Below the pieces are notes generated by a model that did not search any database, was not told where the DNA came from, and worked only from the letters and a program-made list of their open reading frames with translations. Both the position numbers and the translations under genes were made by a program. This document shows positions 1 through 5,133 of a DNA stretch of 5,133 nucleotides, in pieces (the stretch's first letter is position 1; the number at the start of each line of letters is the position of its first letter). The stretch is from NCBI GenBank assembly GCA_017537495.1, contig JAFYKS010000067.1, forward strand, positions 1 to 5,133, given 5' to 3'. Source of the DNA: Bacillota bacterium. GTDB lineage: Bacteria > Bacillota > Clostridia > Peptostreptococcales > Anaerovoracaceae.

Positions 1-1131
1 AAATCCTGCAGCAACAGCCATAACACTGCTGTGCTCTGCCACTTTTTCTGCCAGCAGCTGCTCTGCACCTTCCAGCTTTTCTGCAACTTCAGCCTTCTGG
101 TTTTCCAGTGACTGTGCATTTTCCAGCTCGCGGATCATTTTTTCGTTGAAATCAGCGATTTCATCGGCAATACGGGCCTTATCACGTTCGATGGTGGACA
201 GACGCTCTTCATTTAACTGAGACTGGCTGGTCAGATGATTGATTTCTTCTACCTTGGCCAGCAGCTTGTCCTGTGCTTCACTTCCCAGCTGCTCCAGATG
301 CTCGCTGCGCTGACGGCTTTCGCTTAGCTGACGGTCTGCCTCTGCCTTGGAAGCATTCAGCGTTTCAATGGCTGCCGATAATTCATCAATGTCGTTCTTC
401 AGTGCTTCATTAGCTGCTTCCAGACGGTCGATACTCTTCAGTGAAATATTGATTTCCAGTTCCTGATAGCGTTCTTTCAGCTGAAGGTATTCCTTGGCCT
501 TGATGCTGTCTTCCCGCAGTCCATCAATACGGCCCTCAATTTCGGTAATGATGTCGTTGGCACGCTCCAGGTTGGCATTGGTGGAATTCAGCTTGCGTTC
601 CGCTTCTGCCTTCTTGGACTTATACAGTACAACCCCTGCCGCTTCTTCAAAGATTTCACGGCGGCTTTCTGCTTTGCTGCTTACGATATCTGCAATCTTA
701 CCCTGACCAATCAGAGAGTATCCGTCCACACCGATACCTGTGTCCATGATCAGTTCACGGATGTCACGAAGACGGCACTGATTATTATTAATCAGGTATT
801 CGCTTTCGCCGGAACGGTACATACGGCGGGTAATGGCTACTTCGTTATAATCGATTGGCAGAATCCCCGTGGTATTGTCGATAACCAGAGTAACTTCCGC
901 CATACCTCTGGATTTTCGGCTGGCTGTACCGGCAAAGATGACTTCTTCCATCTTTCCGCCACGCAGCATTTTCGGACTCTGCTCCCCCAGTACCCAGCGG
1001 ATGGCGTCACTGATATTGGACTTTCCAGAACCATTTGGGCCTACGATACAGGTAACACCTTCATGGAACTCGATGGTAACAGGCTCCGCAAAGGATTTGA
1101 ATCCGTGCATCTCCAGTCGTTTAAAATACAT
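1..1131 (-). CDS. smc: Chromosome segregation/condensin ATPase SMC, N-terminal part (3' end beyond window)
   Basis: SMC is a large cytoplasmic ATPase that works with ScpA and ScpB to organise and segregate the chromosome. The window shows the first 377 residues, about a third of the usual ~1,180, so the hinge, second coiled coil and C-terminal head lie beyond the left edge. The protein opens MYFKRLEMHGFKSFAEP, typical of bacterial SMC. The Walker A motif GPNGSGKSN is at residues 31-39 (K37), R57 sits in LRGGKMEEVIFAG, and the Q-loop glutamine is Q143 in LIGQGKIADIV. FEEAAG (161-166) ends the N-terminal head lobe. From about residue 170 the sequence becomes rich in E, K, Q, L and A, as expected for the first coiled-coil arm. 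The ATG overlaps the rnc stop by one base (TAATG), with AGGAG seven bases upstream inside rnc. Of 26 arginine codons 25 are CGN, in contrast to lysA. Identity is certain; reading is open to the edge with no frameshift. Confidence 0.97.
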   Translation of the reverse strand, partial: MYFKRLEMHGFKSFAEPVTIEFHEGVTCIVGPNGSGKSNISDAIRWVLGEQSPKMLRGGKMEEVIFAGTASRKSRGMAEVTLVIDNTTGILPIDYNEVAITRRMYRSGESEYLINNNQCRLRDIRELIMDTGIGVDGYSLIGQGKIADIVSSKAESRREIFEEAAGVVLYKSKKAEAERKLNSTNANLERANDIITEIEGRIDGLREDSIKAKEYLQLKERYQELEINISLKSIDRLEAANEALKNDIDELSAAIETLNASKAEADRQLSESRQRSEHLEQLGSEAQDKLLAKVEEINHLTSQSQLNEERLSTIERDKARIADEIADFNEKMIRELENAQSLENQKAEVAEKLEGAEQLLAEKVAEHSSVMAVAAGF

Positions 1132-1817
1132 TAAATTTCTCCTCTCTCCAGGGCTGCACGGGCGGCATTCTGTTCGGCTTCTTTTTTACTCTTGCCGCTG
1201 CCTCTGCCCAGTACCTGTCCGTTGCATTCCAGACGTACATAGAAGGTCTTATCGTGTGCAGGACCTTCTTCCCTGTCAACTTCGTATGTAATATTCACTG
1301 CCCGGCCTTTCGCCTGAAGCAGTTCCTGAATTTCTGATTTGTAATCGGAAAAAAGCTTTCCTGCCGCAGCCTTTTCAATGGTCTCATCAAAAGCTGCCAC
1401 AACAAACTTCTGAGCCGATTCATAGCCGCCATCCAGGAAGATGGCACCTATGATAGCTTCCATGGCATCTGCCAGAATAGAGTCTTTATGACGTCCTCCG
1501 GCGCTGTCCTCGCCATGGCCCATATTGATATATTTACCCACATTCAAACGGCGGGCGGTTTCTGCCAGAGAGCGTTCGCAAACCACCTGTGCACGTGTCT
1601 TGGTCAGTTTGCCTTCTGTCACATGTCCCATCCGGCGGAACAGTTCCACGCTGATGATTGCATCAAAGAATGCATCTCCCAGAAACTCAAGCCGCTCATT
1701 ATCCACATGATGTGTCTTCATTTCTTTGTTATAGGAACTGTGGGTCAGCGCCCGGTCCAGATATTCCGGATTTTGAAAAGAATATCCTATAACACGTTCA
1801 AATTCCAAATTATTCAC
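1131..1817 (-). CDS. rnc: Ribonuclease III (dsRNA-specific endoribonuclease)
   Basis: RNase III cleaves double-stranded RNA, maturing rRNA precursors and turning over structured or antisense-paired transcripts in the cytoplasm. With the chosen GTG start the protein has 228 residues, the normal family length. The N-terminal RIIID domain carries the signature NERLEFLGD (40-48). Metal ligands equivalent to E. coli E38, E41, D45, D114 and E117 are E41, E44, D48, D117 and E120, the last two in LADAMEAIIGA. The C-terminal dsRNA-binding domain spans about 158-224, with DYKSEIQELLQ, GPAHDK and the helix-capping GKSKKEAEQNAA. The GTG at 1817-1815 is preferred because a GAGGAG lies 10 nt upstream and homology starts right after it. 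An in-frame ATG at 1871 would add 18 non-homologous residues, overlap plsX by 62 nt and lacks a properly spaced ribosome-binding site. The gene overlaps plsX by 8 nt and smc by 1 nt, so it is the middle gene of a compact operon. No defect is seen. Confidence 0.96.
   Translation of the reverse strand: MNNLEFERVIGYSFQNPEYLDRALTHSSYNKEMKTHHVDNERLEFLGDAFFDAIISVELFRRMGHVTEGKLTKTRAQVVCERSLAETARRLNVGKYINMGHGEDSAGGRHKDSILADAMEAIIGAIFLDGGYESAQKFVVAAFDETIEKAAAGKLFSDYKSEIQELLQAKGRAVNITYEVDREEGPAHDKTFYVRLECNGQVLGRGSGKSKKEAEQNAARAALERGEI
1139..1143 (-). promoter_or_regulatory. Ribosome-binding site of smc, inside the rnc 3' end
   Basis: AGGAG on the minus strand lies 7 nt before the smc ATG and within the last codons of rnc. 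Together with the TAATG stop/start overlap it supports translational coupling of smc to rnc and fixes the smc start. Confidence 0.8.
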
Positions 1818-2823
1818 TGAGTGTAATCTCCTCGATTTCCAGTACAGAATTCTGAATGGTTTCCACAACATTTCCTTCTACAAACGGAATACCCTTAAGA
1901 ATAGTGTTCATTACTGCATTTGCGCTGGAAGACCCATGCATCTTTACGATAGGTCCCTTTACACCCAGAATCGGTGCTCCGCCATATTCGGAATAGTCAA
2001 AATCTTTCTTCAGCTCGCCGATCTTATCCAGCAGCAGTGCTGCACCCAGTTTTGCCTTCATGCCGTCGGTAAACTTCTTTTTCATTACCTGCAGAATATT
2101 CCATGCCAGACCTTCTGTCAGCTTCAGGATTACGTTTCCTGTGATTCCGTCAGCAACGATGACATCACAGGCTCCCTTCGGAACTTCTCTTGCTTCCACA
2201 TTACCAATAAAGTTCAGGTGGCTCTGTTCCAGCAGTTCATACGCAGCCTTGGTCAGAGTATTGCCCTTGGCAGCTTCCGCACCCAGGTTAACCAGACCAA
2301 CTCTTGGATTTTCACGTCCCAGAACCTTTTCCATGTAGATATTGCCCATAATACCGAATTCCAGCAGATTGTTCGGCTTACATTCCGCATTGGCACCTGC
2401 ATCCAGCAGAAGGGATGCCTTGCTTCCCATAATCGGATATACACTTGCCAGTGCAGGACGGTCAATACCCTGAATTCTGCCCAGCAGGAAAAGCCCTCCC
2501 GCCATGAGCGCACCGGTGCTGCCGGCGGAAATAAAGATATCCCCTTCGCCGTTCTTGACCATATTGATACCCTTAACGATAGAAGAATCCTTCTTGGAAC
2601 GGACTGCTCTTACCGGTGCATCATCATTTGTAATGACTTCTCTGGCGTCAATTACCGTAATCTTGGCCGCATCATATTTATACTTGCCCAGTTCCGCCTG
2701 AATCAGTTCTTCCTGACCGATAATGCAGATTTCGTGTTCAATTTTTTTGGATGCCAGCACTGCGCCTTCTACTACAGAAGCCGGAGCGTGGTCACCGCCC
2801 ATACCGTCTAAAATAATTCTCAT
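1810..2823 (-). CDS. plsX: Phosphate acyltransferase PlsX (acyl-ACP:phosphate transacylase)
   Basis: PlsX converts acyl-ACP and inorganic phosphate to acyl-phosphate, the acyl donor used by PlsY to make lysophosphatidic acid, the first step of phospholipid synthesis in most bacteria. It acts as a peripheral protein at the inner membrane face. The 337 residues match the family length. Visible family motifs are DGMGGDHAP (6-14), SAGSTGALMAGG (99-110), LLDAGANAECKP (139-150), GLVNLGAEAAKGN (176-188), VADGITGNV (223-231), YGGAPILG (280-287) and HGSSSANA (296-303). A lysine-rich amphipathic stretch lies around 245-275, in the region known in relatives to touch the membrane; that role here is inferred. 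The ATG has a strong GGAGG (2832-2836) 8 nt upstream. It is the first gene of the plsX-rnc-smc operon, with its own predicted promoter upstream. No FapR-like palindrome was recognised in the leader. The usual neighbours acpP (downstream) and rpmF (upstream) are absent. Identity is secure. Confidence 0.97.
   Translation of the reverse strand: MRIILDGMGGDHAPASVVEGAVLASKKIEHEICIIGQEELIQAELGKYKYDAAKITVIDAREVITNDDAPVRAVRSKKDSSIVKGINMVKNGEGDIFISAGSTGALMAGGLFLLGRIQGIDRPALASVYPIMGSKASLLLDAGANAECKPNNLLEFGIMGNIYMEKVLGRENPRVGLVNLGAEAAKGNTLTKAAYELLEQSHLNFIGNVEAREVPKGACDVIVADGITGNVILKLTEGLAWNILQVMKKKFTDGMKAKLGAALLLDKIGELKKDFDYSEYGGAPILGVKGPIVKMHGSSSANAVMNTILKGIPFVEGNVVETIQNSVLEIEEITLSE
1828..1833 (-). promoter_or_regulatory. 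Ribosome-binding site that selects the GTG start of rnc
   Basis: GAGGAG on the minus strand, within the last codons of plsX, lies 10 nt before GTG at 1817. It is the only strong Shine-Dalgarno match near the possible rnc starts. The TTG at 1808 would be 19 nt away and the ATG at 1871 is upstream of it. Confidence 0.7.
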
Positions 2824-2843
2824 CGTCGTTACCTCCGAACTAT

Positions 2844-2885
2844 ATACAATAAAATTTATACAAATATAAGGACATACTCATACAA
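2844..2885. repeat. Three short ATACAA direct repeats in the plsX leader
   Basis: The plus-strand word ATACAA (TTGTAT on the coding strand) occurs at 2844-2849, 2858-2863 and 2880-2885, separated start to start by 14 and 22 nt. The copies lie between the predicted plsX transcription start and its ribosome-binding site. They could be an operator for an unknown regulator, but the DNA is very AT-rich and such words recur by chance, so this is a weak call. Confidence 0.25.
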
Positions 2886-2890
2886 ATTAA

Positions 2891-2919
2891 ATCATACCAT
2901 AATTCTTCCAAAAAAACAA
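2891..2919 (-). promoter_or_regulatory. Predicted sigma-A-type promoter of the plsX-rnc-smc operon
   Basis: On the minus strand an extended -10 element, TGG followed by TATGAT (hexamer 2896-2891, one mismatch to TATAAT), is preceded at 17 nt spacing by TTGTTT (2919-2914), which matches only the first half of TTGACA. The TG extension would offset the weak -35. Transcription would begin near 2884, giving a leader of about 60 nt. The -35 region lies inside the U-tract of the lysA terminator. Prediction is by motif only. Confidence 0.6.
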
Positions 2920-2958
2920 CAAAAAGGACGGATACTTCTGGTCATATCCGTCCTTTTT
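2910..2958 (-). terminator. Intrinsic terminator of the dapF-lysA unit
   Basis: A perfect 14-bp inverted repeat (2921-2934 with 2945-2958) encloses a 10-nt loop. Its GC-richer core is GGACGGATA paired with TATCCGTCC. In minus-strand transcripts the stem starts about 30 nt after the lysA stop. It ends in five U, followed by GUUG and a further run of seven U (2916-2910), a classic Rho-independent signal. The stem is flanked by A and T runs on both sides, so it could also act on plus-strand transcripts, although no plus-strand gene is seen here. Confidence 0.92.
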
Positions 2959-2986
2959 TAGGTGTTTATATTTGGTGTTCAGAATT

Positions 2987-4294
2987 TTACAGATCGTTTC
3001 TGCACAGGTCTTCGAATGTTTCTCTCTTAACAGCCACATAGTTTTCGTTTCCGCCTCTCAGCATTACGATTGGTGGCTTTGGCAGCTTGTTGTAGTTGGA
3101 TGCCATGGAGTAGTGGTAAGCACCTGTTGTGCATACTGCCAGTGTGTCGTATCTCTTTACGCTTTCAGGCAGCATTACATGTTCCTGAATGATGTCTCCG
3201 GATTCGCAGCAGCGGCCTACTACGGATGCTTCGAAGTTGCATTCTTCGTCCATCTTGTTTGCCAGCAGGCAGGTGTATGCGGAACCGTACAGTGCATATC
3301 TGATGTGGTCACACATGGAACCGTCGATGGATACGTAGTTCTTGTAGCCTGGAATCTTCTTCAGAGTACCTACTGTGTACAGAGTCATACCTGCATCTGC
3401 TACGATGGATCTGCCTGGTTCCATATGAATTTCAGGTAATTCCAGATTCAGTCTTGCACATGCTTCCTTACATGCTGCTGCTACTTCGCCTACCTTGGTT
3501 TCGATATCCAGGTATGGATCGTCAACTGTGTATCTTACGCCGTAGCCGCCGCCCAGGTCCAGTACTGGTGCAGTGAAACCGTGCTTGTCTCTCATATCAG
3601 CCAGGAATTCCAGCATTACTACTGCTGCTCTTTCGAAGATGTCTTCGCCGAATACCTGGGAACCTACGTGGCAGTGATAACCCATCAGTTCTACGTGTGG
3701 CTGTGCCAGTGCATGTACCACGATTTCTTCTGCCTGACCGGTTTCGATTGCGGAACCGAACTTGGAGTCTACCTTACCGGTTGCGATTGCTTCGTAAGTG
3801 TGCGGGTCGATACCTGGAGTGATTCTCAGCAGCAGCTTCTGCTTGATGCCTCTCTTTGCAGCTTCTCTTTCTACTGCATCTACTTCTTCCACGTTGTCTG
3901 CTACGAAGTAACCGATACCGTTGTCGATTGCGTAAGCGATATCTTCGTCAGTCTTGTTGTTGGAGTGGAAGTAAGCGTGGGACAGGTCAAAACCTGCAGC
4001 CTTTGCCATGAAGATTTCACCGGAGGATACTACGTCGATACCCATTCCTTCTTCAGTCATGATTTCATACAGTCTCTTGAAGCAGTTTGCCTTGGATGCA
4101 AACAGAGGCTGAGCTTCAGGACCGAAGTGCTTTTCGAAAGCGTGCTTGTAAGCTCTGCACTTTTCACGAACCTTATCTTCGTCCATCAGGTACAGCGGAG
4201 TGCCGTACTTCTTTGCCAGTTCTACAGTGTTCTGGCCTGCAAAATACAGAATACCGTCTTTTGCGGTAATATTGTCACATACAAATTCTCTCAT
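2987..4294 (-). CDS. lysA: Diaminopimelate decarboxylase
   Basis: LysA is the cytoplasmic, PLP-dependent enzyme that decarboxylates meso-diaminopimelate to L-lysine, the last step of the DAP pathway. Its 435 residues fit the family, a fold-type III (alanine racemase-like) TIM barrel plus C-terminal beta domain. The PLP-binding lysine is K68 in FASKAN. Other motifs are GIDVVSSGEI (85-94), FHSNNKT (109-115), YHCHVGSQ (206-213), the phosphate-binding LDLGGGYG (245-252), EPGRSIVADAG (292-302), GRCCESGD (360-367, catalytic cysteine expected at C363) and GAYHYSMASNYN (391-402), with Y393 near PLP. The ATG follows AAGGA with a rather long 12-nt gap. The gene lies 29 nt after dapF, whose product is its substrate, and is followed by a strong terminator. 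Codon use is distinctive: 16 of 18 arginines are AGA, and Glu, Lys and Ile lean heavily to GAA, AAG and ATC, unlike the neighbours. This suggests selection for high expression, or less likely a different origin. Ornithine/arginine decarboxylase is excluded by length and by the CES and EPGR motif context. Confidence 0.96.
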   Translation of the reverse strand: MREFVCDNITAKDGILYFAGQNTVELAKKYGTPLYLMDEDKVREKCRAYKHAFEKHFGPEAQPLFASKANCFKRLYEIMTEEGMGIDVVSSGEIFMAKAAGFDLSHAYFHSNNKTDEDIAYAIDNGIGYFVADNVEEVDAVEREAAKRGIKQKLLLRITPGIDPHTYEAIATGKVDSKFGSAIETGQAEEIVVHALAQPHVELMGYHCHVGSQVFGEDIFERAAVVMLEFLADMRDKHGFTAPVLDLGGGYGVRYTVDDPYLDIETKVGEVAAACKEACARLNLELPEIHMEPGRSIVADAGMTLYTVGTLKKIPGYKNYVSIDGSMCDHIRYALYGSAYTCLLANKMDEECNFEASVVGRCCESGDIIQEHVMLPESVKRYDTLAVCTTGAYHYSMASNYNKLPKPPIVMLRGGNENYVAVKRETFEDLCRNDL

Positions 4295-4306
4295 TGTAGT
4301 TTATAT

Positions 4307-4312
4307 TCCTTT
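4307..4312 (-). promoter_or_regulatory. Ribosome-binding site of lysA, long spacing
   Basis: AAAGGA on the minus strand lies in the 29-nt gap between dapF and lysA, 12 nt before the lysA ATG. The spacing is longer than the usual 6-9 nt. It is the only Shine-Dalgarno-like match near this start. Confidence 0.55.
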
Positions 4313-4323
4313 CAAAGTTGTAA

Positions 4324-5133
4324 TTAGAGACACAAATCTTCGTCTGTAACCAGACCTTTTGCTACGATGTTAGTAGGACCTGTCAGATACAGGTTCTTGA
4401 TTTCATCGCCGTCGCGGTCAACATCAATAACCAGCTCGCCGCCGGTCATGCCTACACGCACACCCTTACCGCTGGCCTTGCCCTGCAGGGTCAGTACAGT
4501 TACCATGGAGCAGGTACCGGTACCGCATGCGTAGGTAAAGTCTTCCACACCTCTTTCATAAGTGCGTTCATATACCTGGTCCTCGCCGGTAATTTCGTAG
4601 AAGTTTACATTTACACCCTTCGGGAACGCTTCGTGATAACGCATTTTGCGGCCCAGGTCGAAGAGTTCACGGGTTGGATAATCTTTCAGATTTTCCATTG
4701 GAACGACTGCATGTGGAATACCAGGGTTGCCCAGTTCCACGTAGGAGCAGGCATATTCCTTACCATCCACTTCAATCGGATAATCCAGCTTGATAACACT
4801 TGGGTCATTTAAGCGGATTTTGTAGCGGCGCTGATCGATTCTCTCGCCGATAACCAGGCCTGCTGTAGTTTCCACTCTCTGAATCTCGCCAGCCAGACCG
4901 AATTCATAGCCGTAACGGCAGATGCAGCGGGCACCGTTTCCGCACATTTCACCCATGGAACCGTCAGAATTGAAGAAGAGCATCTTATAGTCTGCATCTT
5001 CACTTTCTGCCTTTTCCACTACCATAAAACCATCGGCACCGATGGACATATGGCGTTCACATAATAATTTAACAATTTCCGGCCACTTGTCGAAAGCGAT
5101 TTCACCATTCATGTTGTTTACGATGATGAAGTC
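4324..5133 (-). CDS. dapF: Diaminopimelate epimerase, N-terminus cut by window edge
   Basis: DapF interconverts LL- and meso-diaminopimelate without a cofactor, using two cysteines as acid and base. It supplies meso-DAP to LysA and to peptidoglycan synthesis. The reading frame runs open to the right edge, adding DFIIVNN before the first internal ATG. This is the tail of the family's N-terminal GNDF motif, so about a dozen residues including the true start are missing. The visible 269 residues match the family length. Both catalytic cysteines are present: CGNGARC (first cysteine codon 4942-4944) and YACGTGT (codon 4525-4527). Supporting motifs are IGADGFMVVE, FFNSDGSMGEMCGNG, NPGIPHAV and FPKGVNVNF. 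The gene sits 29 nt upstream of lysA, so the last two lysine-pathway steps are paired. Any promoter or lysine riboswitch for this unit would be beyond the right edge. Codon use is mixed (CGC, CGT and AGA arginines), unlike lysA. Confidence 0.96.
   Translation of the reverse strand, partial: DFIIVNNMNGEIAFDKWPEIVKLLCERHMSIGADGFMVVEKAESEDADYKMLFFNSDGSMGEMCGNGARCICRYGYEFGLAGEIQRVETTAGLVIGERIDQRRYKIRLNDPSVIKLDYPIEVDGKEYACSYVELGNPGIPHAVVPMENLKDYPTRELFDLGRKMRYHEAFPKGVNVNFYEITGEDQVYERTYERGVEDFTYACGTGTCSMVTVLTLQGKASGKGVRVGMTGGELVIDVDRDGDEIKNLYLTGPTNIVAKGLVTDEDLCL

Noticed and set aside
1131..1871. Longer rnc starting at ATG 1871
   Set aside because: It adds 18 residues unlike any RNase III N-terminus, overlaps plsX by 62 nt, and its purine-rich upstream stretch is only about 2 nt from the ATG. 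GTG 1817 has a well-placed GAGGAG.
1936..2811. 291-codon open frame on the plus strand
   Set aside because: It lies wholly antisense to plsX, has no recognisable domain, is rich in C, H, Q and F as expected of a mirrored coding frame, and lacks a convincing ribosome-binding site.
2855..2883. Second possible plsX promoter with -10 TATAAA at 2860-2855
   Set aside because: No acceptable -35 hexamer lies 16-18 nt upstream and the region is AT-rich; the extended -10 at 2891-2899 is better.
2824..2986. Possible riboswitch, T-box or small gene in the intergenic region
   Set aside because: The 163 nt are accounted for by a terminator, a promoter and a short AT-rich leader. No conserved T-box or lysine riboswitch element and no plausible small ORF with a ribosome-binding site were seen.
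3581..4327. 248-codon open frame on the plus strand, plus a 155-codon one at 2972-3439
   Set aside because: Both are antisense to lysA. They are open because lysA's strongly biased codons rarely produce stops on the other strand. Their products are Cys/Phe/Val-rich with no family resemblance.
4511..4524. GGTACC repeated palindrome
   Set aside because: It is explained by the Gly-Thr-Gly-Thr codons of the conserved DapF catalytic motif.

Overview
This window is an ordinary stretch of bacterial chromosome with five housekeeping genes, all on the minus strand. Reading in the direction of transcription (right to left) they are dapF (partial, runs off the right edge), lysA, plsX, rnc and smc (partial, runs off the left edge). 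The plsX-rnc-smc order, the presence of meso-diaminopimelate (DAP) lysine genes, strong AGGAG/GGAGG ribosome-binding sites and an AT-rich promoter region between more balanced coding DNA all suggest a Gram-positive anaerobe of the Bacillota, most likely class Clostridia. Genus and species cannot be read from this sequence.

Region 1 (about 2987-5133) holds the last two steps of DAP-pathway lysine synthesis. DapF epimerises LL-DAP to meso-DAP, the branch point with peptidoglycan synthesis. LysA decarboxylates meso-DAP to L-lysine. The genes are 29 nt apart with no visible terminator between them, so they are probably co-transcribed. A strong intrinsic terminator (about 2910-2958) closes this unit.

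Region 2 (2824-2986) is the only real intergenic space, 163 nt. It carries the lysA terminator and, overlapping its U-tract, a sigma-A-like extended -10 promoter for the next operon. A set of short repeated ATACAA words (plus-strand reading) lies in the predicted plsX leader.

Region 3 (1-2823) is the plsX-rnc-smc operon: phosphate acyltransferase for phospholipid synthesis, RNase III for dsRNA processing, and the SMC chromosome-organising ATPase. Junctions are very tight: plsX and rnc overlap by 8 nt, and rnc and smc share one base in a TAATG. An acpP gene, often found between plsX and rnc in relatives, is absent here.

I see no mobile element, CRISPR array, RNA gene, toxin-antitoxin pair or defence system, and no evidence of a previously undescribed system. 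The most notable features are the codon usage of lysA, which differs sharply from its neighbours, and the compact terminator-promoter overlap. Long open frames on the plus strand are antisense shadows of plsX and lysA.
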